Below are positions 34,437 to 43,143 of a DNA stretch of 64,000 nt, one piece after another. Made by a program: the position numbers and the translations under genes. A model generated the notes under the pieces. It saw nothing but the letters and a program-made list of their open reading frames with translations. It was not told where the DNA came from and did no database searches. Source of the DNA: Actinoallomurus sp050942425 (GTDB lineage: Bacteria > Actinomycetota > Actinomycetes > Streptosporangiales > Streptosporangiaceae); the NCBI RefSeq assembly GCF_050942425.1, contig NZ_CP192063.1:558001-622000 (forward strand), read 5' to 3'. Each line of letters starts with the position of its first letter. Position 1 is the first letter of the stretch.

Positions 34437-35389
34437 GCGGTGAGCGCTTCCACCCGGCGGATGACGTCGCGGCAGAAGGCGGCGATGCCGTGCGGGTCGT
34501 CGATGAATTGGGAGGGCTTGATGCAGAAGGTGGTGTAGCCGGCCGCCATCCGCTCCGGGATGTCGGCCAGCGCCCGGCCGAGGTCGGCGCAGGAGCGCTC
34601 GTCGGGGAACACCGCGCGGGTGCCGCCGACCAGTTCCAGCTCGGACGGTTCTCGGCCCGCCGCGGCGAGGGCGTCGCCCAGCCGCCGCATCTCCTCGCCG
34701 GCCGGATAGCCGAGCGGGTTGAAGCCGTGCCCGTACCGGACCAGTCGCCGCAGCAGGGCGGGGTGCAGGCCGGCTCCGCCGAACCACAGCGTCGGCCCGC
34801 CGGGCCGGTAGGCCTTGGGTTCGAGGTAGATGTCGCGGAACCGGTAGTGCTCGCCCTGGTAGGTGGCGGGGGACTCCTGCCACAGCAGCTCCCAGCCTTC
34901 CAGGTGCTCGTCGAGCAGCTTCCCCCGCAGCTCGTAGGGCACGCCGAGCGCGGCGTACTCGTCGCGGCTCCAGCTGACGGTGGGGAGAACGATCAGCCGG
35001 CCCTCGGAGAGCAGGTCGAGGGTGCCGAGTTCGCGGGCGAGCAGGAGCGGGTGCCGGAGCGGCGCGACGATCGCGGCGGCGGCCAGGCGGAGCCGCGTGG
35101 TGACCGCGGCGATGGCGCTGAGCAGCACGACCGAGCTGGGCCATGGCGTGTGCGGGTCCTGGTTGCCGGGCAGCGCGTACTCGCGGGGATTGGCCATTCG
35201 GCCGGCGGCGCCGGCGTCCGGGCCGAGGACGATGTGCTCGCTGAGCATGACCGAGTCGAAGCCGGCGTCCTCGGCCTCCCTGGCCCACCGCACCAGCGTG
35301 CGCAGGTCGCGCCCGCCGGTCATGGTCCAGTTCTCGCTGAGCACCAGTTGCATCCGCGGCGCGGGCTCCTGATTCCGCGGCAGGGTCAT
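34433..35389 (-). CDS. LLM-class (luciferase-like) flavin/F420-dependent oxidoreductase
   Basis: 318 residues from ATG 35389, which overlaps the FAA hydrolase stop by 4 bp. The TIM-barrel features of the family are there: WAREAEDAGFDSVMLSEH, AIAAVTTRLRLAAAAIVAPLRHPLLLA, DLLSEGRLIVLPTVSWSRDEY and GGAGLHPALLRRL. It could be an FMN monooxygenase or an F420 dehydrogenase; no partner reductase is adjacent. Its place in the ring-cleavage operon suggests an oxygenation or oxidation step on the substrate. Confidence 0.88.
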   Translation of the reverse strand: MTLPRNQEPAPRMQLVLSENWTMTGGRDLRTLVRWAREAEDAGFDSVMLSEHIVLGPDAGAAGRMANPREYALPGNQDPHTPWPSSVVLLSAIAAVTTRLRLAAAAIVAPLRHPLLLARELGTLDLLSEGRLIVLPTVSWSRDEYAALGVPYELRGKLLDEHLEGWELLWQESPATYQGEHYRFRDIYLEPKAYRPGGPTLWFGGAGLHPALLRRLVRYGHGFNPLGYPAGEEMRRLGDALAAAGREPSELELVGGTRAVFPDERSCADLGRALADIPERMAAGYTTFCIKPSQFIDDPHGIAAFCRDVIRRVEALTA

Positions 35390-36234
35390 CGGCGCGGGCT
35401 CCTGACTCCGCGCAGTTCCCAGTCGCCGCCGAGCGCGGTCGACCGTACCTCTTCCGATTCGGTGGGCTGGGCGCCGACCTCGGCACGGATGCCGGCAGGT
35501 CCGTCCACGATGTGGCTGCGGAGGGTGCCGAGCCCCTCGACGGAGACCTCGACGAGGTCGCCCGGCCGCACCGGGCGGGATCCGGCCGGGGTGCCGGACA
35601 ACAGCACGTCTCCGGGCACGAGGGTGATGGTGCGGGCGATGTCGGCGACGAGGTAGCGCATGTCCCACTGCATCTCGTCGGTGGAGCCGTCTTGTACGAC
35701 GGTCCCGTTGACGTACGTGCGCAGCCGCTTGCCGCGGAAGTCCCAGTCGGTGACCAGGCCGGGGCCGAGCGGGGCGAGGGTGTCGGAACCCTTGACCCGC
35801 AGCATCGATCCGGCGTCGGTGTCGCGGAAGTCGTGCAGGCCGAAGTCGTTGGCGATGGTGTATCCGGCGATGTACGCGTCGGCGTCGGCGGGGGCGACGT
35901 CGCGGCAGGTCCTGCCGATGACGATGGCGACCTCGCCCTCGTAGTTGAGATACCGGCAGCCGGCCGGGCGGACGACCGCGCCGCCGTGCGCGTTGAGCGC
36001 CGAGGTCGGCTTGTGGAAGTACGTCGGTGCGGCCGGCAGCCGGGTCTGGAATTCCTCGACGCGACTGCGGTGGTTGAGGTGCACCGCGATGATCTTGCTG
36101 GGCTCGACCGGCGGCAGGTGCACCGCGTCGTCGGCCTTGACCCGGCGGCCGTCGCCGGCCACCAGTTCGTCCCCGTGGCGTTCCACCTGGACGACCGCGC
36201 CGTCCAGCACGATGCGGCGGTACTCAGCGCTCAT
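35386..36234 (-). CDS. Fumarylacetoacetate hydrolase family protein (HpaG-like)
   Basis: 282 residues. Signatures: VHLNHRSRVEEF, NYEGEVAIVIGRTCRDV, YTIANDFGLHDFRD and LLSGTPAGSRPV, with acidic metal ligands in the EGE motif. In homoprotocatechuate breakdown, HpaG-type enzymes decarboxylate and isomerise the meta-cleavage product. It overlaps its neighbours by 4 bp (LLM) and 11 bp (dioxygenase), so it is co-translated with them. Confidence 0.88.
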   Translation of the reverse strand: MSAEYRRIVLDGAVVQVERHGDELVAGDGRRVKADDAVHLPPVEPSKIIAVHLNHRSRVEEFQTRLPAAPTYFHKPTSALNAHGGAVVRPAGCRYLNYEGEVAIVIGRTCRDVAPADADAYIAGYTIANDFGLHDFRDTDAGSMLRVKGSDTLAPLGPGLVTDWDFRGKRLRTYVNGTVVQDGSTDEMQWDMRYLVADIARTITLVPGDVLLSGTPAGSRPVRPGDLVEVSVEGLGTLRSHIVDGPAGIRAEVGAQPTESEEVRSTALGGDWELRGVRSPRR

Positions 36235-37117
36235 CGCCGGTCCATCCCTTCGCGGGCCGGTCGAACCAGACGTGAGCCTGGCCGGTGCCGACCGAGTTCT
36301 CGTACTCGCCGTACTGCCGGCCCGGGGCGGTGCACCGCTCCTCGCCGAGCGCGCCGATCATCATCAGGTAGTGGCCGAAGTGGCCCTCCGGTTTGACGGA
36401 CAGGAACTCTGGCATGGTCTTCAGAACCAGGTCGTGGCGGCCGTCCCGGAGCCAGCGGAGCCGTTCCTCGTCGGCCGCCCGGGCCTCGGCGGTACGGACG
36501 TGCACCGGGTCGGCGGGCTCGTGGTCGCGGATCTGGCGGAGCGGCCAGAAGGTGTGCGACAGCGCCCCCGACGCGACCAGGAGCACCTTGCGGTCGGTGG
36601 CCGCGATGCCGTCGGCCAGTGCCCGGCCGAGCCGCAGGTGATCCTCGGTGTCGCCGGTCTGGCAGACGCCGATGGAGATCCAGCGCTTGTCGGGCAGGCC
36701 CTCGCCCAGGTATTTCCACAGGTTGACGGTGGCGTAGAAGATGGGCAGGTACGGGTCGTCGATCGGGGTGATCCAGGTGCCGTGGTCGGCGGCGTGGCCG
36801 GCGATGGCGTGCGCGAGCTCCGGGTCGCCGGGAAAGTCGTAGGGGACGCGGCACATACCGCGGGGCAGTTCCTCAGAGGTGTAGAGGCCGGCCCGCCGAT
36901 CCTGGGCGGAGACGACGAACTCCACCGTGGTGGCCCAGTGCGAGTCGAGCACGACGACGGTGTCGTAGTCGGCGGTCTCGAAGACCTCGCGGCGCAGCCG
37001 GCGGAGTCCCTCGACGAGCGTGTAGTCGCGGCCGTTGTTGAGCTCCAGCCGGGTCTGGAGCGGGAGCATGACGCTCGGGGTGTGGGCGAGCAGGCCCGCT
37101 CCGGTTACTTCTCCCAT
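36224..37117 (-). CDS. hpaD: Class III extradiol dioxygenase, 3,4-dihydroxyphenylacetate 2,3-dioxygenase-like
   Basis: 297 residues from ATG 37117. LigB-fold metal ligand candidates are H12 in LLAHTPSV and H60 in VVLDSHW. The segment YTSEELPRGMCRVPYDFPGDPELAHAI follows the pattern of class III homoprotocatechuate dioxygenases (YTSNELP..., then a GNPELG-like segment), as do VASGALSHTFW and the C-terminal SVGTGQAHVWF. It uses Fe(II) and O2 to open a catechol ring meta to the side chain. It overlaps the HpaE-like gene by 13 bp. Confidence 0.88.
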   Translation of the reverse strand: MGEVTGAGLLAHTPSVMLPLQTRLELNNGRDYTLVEGLRRLRREVFETADYDTVVVLDSHWATTVEFVVSAQDRRAGLYTSEELPRGMCRVPYDFPGDPELAHAIAGHAADHGTWITPIDDPYLPIFYATVNLWKYLGEGLPDKRWISIGVCQTGDTEDHLRLGRALADGIAATDRKVLLVASGALSHTFWPLRQIRDHEPADPVHVRTAEARAADEERLRWLRDGRHDLVLKTMPEFLSVKPEGHFGHYLMMIGALGEERCTAPGRQYGEYENSVGTGQAHVWFDRPAKGWTGDER

Positions 37118-38565
37118 GGCGCGGTCACCGTGTTCTTGAGGTCGCAGTAGAAATCGAAGCTCCAGTCGCCGCCCTCGCGGCCGACGCCGGACTGCCGGGC
37201 GCCGCCGAACGGGGCGCGCAGGTCGCGGACGAAGAAGCAGTTGACCCAGACGGTGCCGGCCACCAGCGCGGCACTGACCCGTTCGGCCCGTTCCGGCGAG
37301 CCGGTGGCCACCACCGCGGCCAGCCCGTACCGGGTGCCGTTGGCCAGCGCTACCGCCTCCTCCTCGGTCCCGAAGGTCTGCAGGGTGAGTACCGGGCCGA
37401 AGACCTCCTCGGTGAGGATCTCGCTGCCCGGCGGCATTCCGGTGAGCAGGGTGGGCCGGTAGTAGAGCCCGCCCAGGTCCGTGTTGGGCCCGCCGCCCAG
37501 CAGGGTCGCGGCGCCCTGATCGGCGGCCCGCCGGACGAAGCCGTCGACCCGGGCCAGATGGTCGCGGTGGATGTTCGGGCCGACGTCGGTGCCGGGGGCG
37601 CGCGGATCGCCCTGCACCAGCCCCGAAGCGCGGGCCAGGAATCGCTCGGTGAACTCCGCGGCGACGCCGTCGTGGACCAGCAGCCGGGTTCCGGCCAGGC
37701 AGACCTGCCCGGCGTTGTCGTACTGTTCCACCGCCAGGTCGACCGCCAGGTCCAGATCGGCGTCCTCGAACACCAGCAGCGGAGACTTCCCGCCGAGCTC
37801 GAGGCTGAGCGGGGTCAGGTTGGCGGCCGCGGCGGCGGCGATCCGCCGGGCCGTCGGCACGGAGCCGGTGAAGCTGATCCGGCTGACCGCGGGGTCGGCG
37901 ACCAGCGCCGCTCCGGCCTCCGCGCCGTACCCCTGCACGACGTTCAACACCCCGGACGGCAGCCCGGCCTCGGCGGCGATGTCGGCCAGCAGCGACGCGG
38001 TCAGCGGGGACCACTCGGCCGGCTTGAGCACCACGGTGTTCCCGGCGGCGAGCGCGGGCGCGACCTTCCAGGTGGCCAGCATCAGCGGCGCGTTCCACGG
38101 CGTGATCAGCACGCAGACCCCGGCCGGATCCCAGCTCACGTGGTTGCGGTGCCCCCGGGTCTCGAAGTCCTCGTGGCCGAGCCCGAGCAGCCAATCGGCG
38201 AAGAACCGGAAGTTGTGCGCCACCCGGGGCATCACCCCGTTCCGGTGGGAGCGCAGCAGCGCGCCGTTGTCGGTGGTCTCCACCAGCGCCAACTCGTCGA
38301 GGCGCTTGTCGACCCCGTCGGCGATCGCGTGCAGGATCCGGGCCCGCTCGGCCCGGTCGGTGGCCGCCCAGCCGGGGAAGGCGACCCGCGCGGCCTCGAT
38401 CGCGGCGGCCGCCTCGGCCGCGCCGCCGCGGGCCACCTCGGCGATCACCTGACCGTCGATCGGCGACACGTCCGGGAACGTGCTCGTCGAGGCGACCCGC
38501 TCACCCGCGATCCAGTGCCGGGTGTCGACCGGGATCCCGGCGACCACTGCGGCATGTTCGGACAT
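37105..38565 (-). CDS. hpaE: Aldehyde dehydrogenase, 5-carboxymethyl-2-hydroxymuconate-semialdehyde dehydrogenase-like
   Basis: 486 residues from ATG 38565 (TTGGAG upstream); a TTG at 38592 also opens the frame but has no ribosome site. Catalytic motifs: ITPWNAPL, LELGGKSPL and the nucleophile in NAGQVCLAGTRLL. The C-terminus, VRDLRAPFGGARQSGVGREGG then WSFDFYCDLKNT, is the HpaE-type ending. It oxidises the meta-cleavage semialdehyde. First gene of the minus-strand arm; a MarR-type palindrome lies at 38580-38595 just upstream of its start. Confidence 0.9.
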   Translation of the reverse strand: MSEHAAVVAGIPVDTRHWIAGERVASTSTFPDVSPIDGQVIAEVARGGAAEAAAAIEAARVAFPGWAATDRAERARILHAIADGVDKRLDELALVETTDNGALLRSHRNGVMPRVAHNFRFFADWLLGLGHEDFETRGHRNHVSWDPAGVCVLITPWNAPLMLATWKVAPALAAGNTVVLKPAEWSPLTASLLADIAAEAGLPSGVLNVVQGYGAEAGAALVADPAVSRISFTGSVPTARRIAAAAAANLTPLSLELGGKSPLLVFEDADLDLAVDLAVEQYDNAGQVCLAGTRLLVHDGVAAEFTERFLARASGLVQGDPRAPGTDVGPNIHRDHLARVDGFVRRAADQGAATLLGGGPNTDLGGLYYRPTLLTGMPPGSEILTEEVFGPVLTLQTFGTEEEAVALANGTRYGLAAVVATGSPERAERVSAALVAGTVWVNCFFVRDLRAPFGGARQSGVGREGGDWSFDFYCDLKNTVTAPWEK

Positions 38566-38579
38566 CGGCAACTCCAACT

Positions 38580-38595
38580 TGTTCGGGATCAAACA
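38580..38595. promoter_or_regulatory. Candidate MarR operator A (TGTTCGGGATCAAACA)
   Basis: 13 of 16 bases match the palindrome before the glutamine synthetase-like gene (44717-44732). It lies 15 bp upstream of the hpaE-like start, where binding would block transcription. Confidence 0.6.
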
Positions 38596-38667
38596 ATCTA
38601 GATGAGGCGTGCGCGAAACTCAATACGTGTACAAGGTCGCGTTCCATCTGTTGAATGTACGGACTAT

Positions 38668-38683
38668 CGTTCGTATCCGAACA
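38668..38683. promoter_or_regulatory. Candidate MarR operator B (CGTTCGTATCCGAACA)
   Basis: An imperfect palindrome of the same type (11 of 16 bases shared with 44717-44732), 11 bp before the puuC-like start at 38694 and mirror-placed to operator A across the divergent promoter gap. Confidence 0.5.
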
Positions 38684-38693
38684 AGGAGTGACG

Positions 38694-40157
38694 ATGACCG
38701 ATGAGTGGCTGCGGCGGGCCGCCGCGCTGACCTTCCCCGCCGGGCACCACCTGGGCGGCGAGTCGAACGCCGGCACCGCCGGAACGTTCCCGGTCATCTC
38801 GCCGCGCGACGGCGCCGTGCTCACCGAGGTGCCCGACGCGGGTCCGGCCGAGGTGGAGTCGGCGGTACGGGCGGCCCGGCGGGCCTTCGACGACGGCCCG
38901 TGGCCACGGCTCGAGCCCGCCGAACGCGGCCGGATCCTGCTGCGGCTCGCCGACCTCGTGGAACGCGACCGGGACGAGCTGGCCCTGCTGATCAGCCTGG
39001 AGATGGGCAAGCCGATCAAGGACTCCCACGGCATCGAACTGCGCGCGGTCATCAACACGTTGCGCTACTACGGCGAGCTGGCCGACAAGCTGACCGACGA
39101 GGCGCCGCAGGCCGGGCCGGACGCGCTGGCGCTGGTCACCCGCGAGCCGATCGGCGTCGTGGCCGCGATCGTGCCGTGGAACTTCCCCCTGACCCTGGCC
39201 ACCTGGAAGGTCGCGGCGGCGCTGGCGGCGGGTTGCACGGTGGTGCTCAAACCGGCCGAGCAGACGCCGTTGTCGGCGCTGCGGCTCGGCGAACTCGGCA
39301 CCGAGGCGGGGCTGCCGCCCGGGGTGTTCAACGTGCTCGCCGCGCGCGGCCGGGCCGCGGGGATCGCCCTGGGAAAGAGCCCGGACGTGGACGTGGTCGC
39401 CTTCACCGGCTCCACCGAGGTCGGCCGGCACTACCTGCACTACGCGGCGGACTCCAACCTCAAGCGGGTGTGGCTGGAACTCGGCGGCAAGTCCCCCAAC
39501 CTGGTGCTTCCCGACGCGCCCGACCTGGCCACCGCCGCGGCGACGGCGGCCTGGGGCATCTTCTTCAACTCCGGGCAGATGTGCACCGCGCCGTCCCGGT
39601 TGCTCGTGCACCGCTCGATCGCGGCGGAGGTGGTCGACGCGGTGGTCGAGCGGGCTCAGGCGATCCGGATCGGCGACCCCCTGGACCCGGCCACGGAGAT
39701 GGGCCCGATCGCGACCGCCCGGCAGCTCGCCTCGGTCGAGGAGCACATCGCATCCGCGGGTGCCCGGCTGCGCACCGGCGGGCAGCGGCTGGACCGGCCC
39801 GGCTTCTATCTGCAACCCACCGTCTTCGATCAGGTGACGCCGGACATGGAGATCTGCCGGGAGGAGATCTTCGGCCCGGTGCTGTCCGTCCTCACCTTCG
39901 ACACCCTCGACGAGGCCGTCGCGCTGGCCAACGACTCGGTGTACGGGCTGGCCGCCGGGCTGTGGACGGCGGACCTGTCGACGGCGCACCGGGTCGCCCG
40001 GCGGCTGAAGGCCGGCACCGTCTGGGTCAACTGCTACGAGGAGGGCGGGCTGAACGTGCCGTTCGGTGGTTTCAAGCAGTCCGGGAACGGCCGGGACAAG
40101 TCGCTGCACGCGCTGGAGAAGTTCACCGAGCTGAAGACCACGTGGATCGCCCTGTGA
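38694..40157 (+). CDS. Aldehyde dehydrogenase, PuuC-like
   Basis: 487 residues from ATG 38694 (AAGGAG upstream). Motifs: VPWNFPLTLATWKVAAAL, WLELGGKSPNLV and nucleophile in NSGQMCTAPSRLL; the ending VNCYEEGGLNVPFGGFKQSGNGRDKS resembles gamma-glutamyl-aminobutyraldehyde dehydrogenases. The adjacent PuuD-like gene overlaps its stop, supporting a gamma-glutamyl pathway role. It probably oxidises the aldehyde formed after deamination of the amine. The divergent promoter gap is shared with the hpaE arm. Confidence 0.88.
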   Translation: MTDEWLRRAAALTFPAGHHLGGESNAGTAGTFPVISPRDGAVLTEVPDAGPAEVESAVRAARRAFDDGPWPRLEPAERGRILLRLADLVERDRDELALLISLEMGKPIKDSHGIELRAVINTLRYYGELADKLTDEAPQAGPDALALVTREPIGVVAAIVPWNFPLTLATWKVAAALAAGCTVVLKPAEQTPLSALRLGELGTEAGLPPGVFNVLAARGRAAGIALGKSPDVDVVAFTGSTEVGRHYLHYAADSNLKRVWLELGGKSPNLVLPDAPDLATAAATAAWGIFFNSGQMCTAPSRLLVHRSIAAEVVDAVVERAQAIRIGDPLDPATEMGPIATARQLASVEEHIASAGARLRTGGQRLDRPGFYLQPTVFDQVTPDMEICREEIFGPVLSVLTFDTLDEAVALANDSVYGLAAGLWTADLSTAHRVARRLKAGTVWVNCYEEGGLNVPFGGFKQSGNGRDKSLHALEKFTELKTTWIAL

Positions 40158-40218
40158 CGCGGCCGCTGATCGCGATGCACCCCATGGATAGCCTGGTGAC
40201 GCGGCCGCTGATCGCGAT
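40154..40218 (+). repeat. 23-bp direct repeat duplicating a start region
   Basis: Positions 40154-40176 and 40196-40218 are identical (GTGACGCGGCCGCTGATCGC and three further bases). The 42-bp offset keeps the frame, giving two alternative GTG starts encoding the same VTRPLIA start. Confidence 0.9.
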
Positions 40219-40900
40219 CCCGGCGCGGTTCTCCGCGTCGGCGTCGGCGCTGCGGTTCGCCGCCGAGGTGAACGCCCGGGCGCTGGTCGAGGCGGTGTAC
40301 CGGGCGGGCGGCGAGCCGTTCACCATGCACCCGGCCGCCGACTCCGACGTGGCCGAACGGCTGGCCCGCTGCGCCGGTCTGCTGCTGCCGGGCGGCGGCG
40401 ACATCGCGCCCCGGCACTACGGCGGCGTTCCGGACGACAGCGTGTACGACGTGGACGAGGAGCAGGACGCCTTCGACTTCGCGCTGGCCCGCCACGCCCT
40501 GGCCGTCGGACTCCCGACGCTGGCGGTCTGCCGGGGGCTGCAGGTGGTCAACACCGTGCTCGGCGGCACGCTGCACCGGGATCAGGGCGGGCACCGGCAT
40601 GTCGTGCAGGACGCCGGCGTCGAGTCCGGATCTCTGCTCGCCGCCGTGGTGGGCGCGGACAAGGTCCGGATCTCCTGCTTCCACCACCAGTGCGTGGACC
40701 GGCTCGGTGCCGGCCTGGTGGTCAGCGCCCGGGCGGCGGACGGCACCGTCGAGGCGGTCGAACGGCGTACCGGCGCGGGCTGGTTCCTCGGGGTCCAGTG
40801 GCACCCCGAGGACCTGCCCGACGGTCAGGCCGTGTTCGCCGCGCTGGTGGCCGAGGCGAGCAGGGTGCCGCCGTTCCAGCAGACGCCGACCTGCCGGTAG
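40154..40900 (+). CDS. Gamma-glutamyl-gamma-aminobutyrate hydrolase-like (peptidase C26, PuuD-like)
   Basis: 248 residues from GTG 40154, which overlaps the PuuC-like stop. Class I amidotransferase fold: GLLLPGGGDIAPRHYGG, nucleophile in AVCRGLQVVN, SCFHHQ, and His-Glu in VQWHPED. It would release glutamate from a gamma-glutamyl amide. The N-terminus is duplicated: a 23-bp direct repeat gives a second in-frame GTG at 40196, and the family N-terminus TRPLIAIPARF starts at the second copy. The 3' end overlaps the convergent decarboxylase gene by 76 bp. Confidence 0.9.
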   Translation: MTRPLIAMHPMDSLVTRPLIAIPARFSASASALRFAAEVNARALVEAVYRAGGEPFTMHPAADSDVAERLARCAGLLLPGGGDIAPRHYGGVPDDSVYDVDEEQDAFDFALARHALAVGLPTLAVCRGLQVVNTVLGGTLHRDQGGHRHVVQDAGVESGSLLAAVVGADKVRISCFHHQCVDRLGAGLVVSARAADGTVEAVERRTGAGWFLGVQWHPEDLPDGQAVFAALVAEASRVPPFQQTPTCR

Positions 40901-41628
40901 TAGGCGCCGATCGGCTCCTCGATCCGCAGCAGCGACAGCTCCTCGGTCGGGGAGGCGAACAGCCTCAGGTCGGCGTCGGCCGCCCACGGAACACCGCCCT
41001 CGAAGGCGGCGGCACCGGATTCGACGAGTTCGTCCAGGGCCAGGCCCCTGCCGGGTTCGATGTGCGGCAGCCAGCGGTGGTGGGCCATCGGATGCGCGTT
41101 GACGAACCCGTTCGTCTCGGCCGGTTCGCGCAACGTGACGACGGCCTCGGCGAGCCGGCGGTCGGCGGCGGCCAGTGTCGCACCGAACCGGGCGCCCGCC
41201 TCGATCCGCGGCGCCGGCCCGTACGGGTGCGGCCGCGTCAGATGGATCGAGCCGAGCTTCTTCGGATAACCCTGGTGCAGACCGCGGGCGATCGCGAAGT
41301 CCTTGTCCACCCAGATGTAGACGCAGCGCGAGAACGTTCGGTCGCCGTACCGGCAGCGGACCACGGCGAAGCACTCCCTGTACTGGGAGCGCACCGGGTC
41401 CAGCAGTTCCTCCCGGGACTCGCCGCAGGACTGCCAGTCGGCCCAGATCAGCGCGACCGCGCCCGGGTCCTCCTCGGCCAGGGTGAGCGGGGCCGGCAGC
41501 AGCTCGGCGATCCGGGCCGGATCGGTGCGGTACTCGATGGTGAGCAGGTCACCGGAGTAGTACCACGGTGGTGAGGGGACCAGCGCCGAGCGTCCGGTCG
41601 CGGACTTGGGTGGGAAGAAGCCCTTCAT
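40825..41628 (-). CDS. Acetoacetate decarboxylase-family protein
   Basis: 267 residues from ATG 41628 (AAAGG upstream). The family core is present: SPPWYYSGDLLTIEYRTD, YRECFAVVRCRYGDRTFSRCVYIWVDKDFAIARG and GYPKKLGSI, where K123/K124 would include the Schiff-base lysine. It ends inside the convergent PuuD-like gene. Members decarboxylate or hydrate oxo-acids; in this cluster a beta- or vinylogous keto acid from ring cleavage is a reasonable substrate, but that is inference. It is the last gene of the arm starting at the permease. Confidence 0.87.
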   Translation of the reverse strand: MKGFFPPKSATGRSALVPSPPWYYSGDLLTIEYRTDPARIAELLPAPLTLAEEDPGAVALIWADWQSCGESREELLDPVRSQYRECFAVVRCRYGDRTFSRCVYIWVDKDFAIARGLHQGYPKKLGSIHLTRPHPYGPAPRIEAGARFGATLAAADRRLAEAVVTLREPAETNGFVNAHPMAHHRWLPHIEPGRGLALDELVESGAAAFEGGVPWAADADLRLFASPTEELSLLRIEEPIGAYYRQVGVCWNGGTLLASATSAANTA

Positions 41629-41638
41629 CGAAAGCCTT

Positions 41639-42352
41639 TCAGGCGGGGAACGAGGACTTGGCCAGGCCACCGAAGTCCAGGAGCTGGGCGGTGCCGTTGA
41701 TCCCGGCGGAGACCGGGGCGGCCAGATAGAGAATCGAGCGGGCGACGTCGGCCGGCCGGTGCACCGGGACCGGGAGCGCGTCGAAGGCCGCGCCGAGATC
41801 GGCCCGGGCCATCGGGGTGTCGACGATGCTCGGGCACACGCAGTTGACCCGGACCCGGGCCGCTTCCAGGTCGACGGCCAGCGCCCTGGTGAGCATGACC
41901 ACGCCGCCCTTGGCCGCGCAGTACGCGACCATCCCGGGTGCCGCGACGAAGCCGGAGTCGGAGGCGACGAACACGATGGCCGGGGCGGAACTCGCCGCCA
42001 TCGCCGGGGCCGCGTGCTTGGCGAGCAGGAACTGCCCGGTCAGGTTGACCTCGACGGTGCGGGTGAAGTCGTCGCGCGTGATGTCGGTGGCGGGCACCCC
42101 CATCGGACCGGAGATCCCGGCGCAGCCGACCGCGATGTCCAGTGGCCCGGCGGCGGCCACCGCCTCGCGTACCGACGCCTCGTCGGTCACGTCGCCCCGC
42201 ACCCAGCGCACCGGCAGATCGTCCGGCCCGGCCGCCCGGTCCAGCACCGTGACCGCCGCGCCCTCGGCGAGGAAGGCCTCCACGGTCGCGGCGCCTATCC
42301 CGCTGGCACCGCCGCTGACCAGCACCGACCGACCGGACAGATGCAGCTCCAT
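41639..42352 (-). CDS. Short-chain dehydrogenase/reductase
   Basis: 237 residues. NAD(P) motif LVSGGASGIGAA, GDVTD, NCAG-equivalent VGCAGISG, catalytic Ser in VASDSG and YxxxK as YCAAK, then LTRALAVDLEAARVRVNCVCP. The start ATG 42352 overlaps the next SDR stop by one base (TGATG). It lies 10 bp upstream of the decarboxylase gene and belongs to the same arm. The asparagine of the NNAG motif is replaced by Gly/Cys, so its specificity may be unusual. Confidence 0.9.
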   Translation of the reverse strand: MELHLSGRSVLVSGGASGIGAATVEAFLAEGAAVTVLDRAAGPDDLPVRWVRGDVTDEASVREAVAAAGPLDIAVGCAGISGPMGVPATDITRDDFTRTVEVNLTGQFLLAKHAAPAMAASSAPAIVFVASDSGFVAAPGMVAYCAAKGGVVMLTRALAVDLEAARVRVNCVCPSIVDTPMARADLGAAFDALPVPVHRPADVARSILYLAAPVSAGINGTAQLLDFGGLAKSSFPA

Positions 42353-43143
42353 CAGGGCCTCCGCGGGGTGAGCCGGACCTCGAACGGCACGGTGCCCGGG
42401 TCGATCACCGTGGTGCCGCCGTCCACGGTGAGCACCGCGCCGTTGACCGCGGACGCGGCGGGCCCGGCCAGCCACCAGATCGCCTCGGCGACCTCGGCGG
42501 GCGCGGCCGGCCGCCGCTGCGGCGACAGCCGGGTCACCTCGGCGTAGGCGTCCGGTACGGACAGGCCCTCCGGTTCGCCGAACTCGCGCATCTCCATGTC
42601 GGCCATCTCGGTGCGCACCCAGCCGGGGCAGACGGTGTTGGCGCGGACGCCGCGCGGGCCGAACTCCACCGCGATCGACTGAGTCAGCATCGTGACGGCG
42701 GCCTTGGCCGAGGCGTACGCGACGGCCCCGGCGGGCGCTCGGAGCGCCGCGATCGAGCTCACCGTCACGAGCGCGCCCCGGCTTCGTACCAGGTGCGGCA
42801 TGGCCGCCCGGGCCAGCCGGAAGACCGCGGTCAGGTTGGTCTCCAGGCTGTCTCGCCAGCTCTGCTCGGACACCTCCAGCAGGCCGCCGCTCCGCATCAC
42901 GCCGGCGTTGGCGACCACCGCGTCGACCCGGCCGTACGCCTCCAACGCGGCCCCGACCAGGGCCTCCGGTGCGCCCGGGGTGGTCAGGTCGGCGGCGTGG
43001 ACCAGGGCGCCGGTACGCTCGGCGACCTGCTCGAGTGCGTCGCGACGGCGGCCCGAGATGACCACCTGGGCCCCGGCGGCCGTGGCGAGTTCCGCCACGG
43101 CCGCTCCGATCCCACTTCCCCCGCCAGTGACGATCAAGACCAT
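42352..43143 (-). CDS. Short-chain dehydrogenase/reductase
   Basis: 263 residues. LIVTGGGSGIGAAVAELA, NAGVM, catalytic VSSIAALRAPAGAVAYASAK and TQSIAVEFGPRGVRANTVCPGWVRTEM are standard for classical SDRs; the C-terminus TVDGGTTVIDPG fits. The start ATG 43143 overlaps the permease stop by one base. Likely an oxidoreductase acting on an alcohol or ketone intermediate of the pathway. Confidence 0.92.
   Translation of the reverse strand: MVLIVTGGGSGIGAAVAELATAAGAQVVISGRRRDALEQVAERTGALVHAADLTTPGAPEALVGAALEAYGRVDAVVANAGVMRSGGLLEVSEQSWRDSLETNLTAVFRLARAAMPHLVRSRGALVTVSSIAALRAPAGAVAYASAKAAVTMLTQSIAVEFGPRGVRANTVCPGWVRTEMADMEMREFGEPEGLSVPDAYAEVTRLSPQRRPAAPAEVAEAIWWLAGPAASAVNGAVLTVDGGTTVIDPGTVPFEVRLTPRRP

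Noticed and set aside
35390..35668. N-terminal extension of the LLM oxidoreductase up to 35668
   Set aside because: The extension is antisense-like, Arg/Pro-rich, and overlaps the FAA hydrolase; ATG 35389 has the expected 4-bp coupling.
37118..38194. Long extension of the dioxygenase frame up to 38194
   Set aside because: It is a shadow frame of the HpaE-like gene; family homology begins at ATG 37117.
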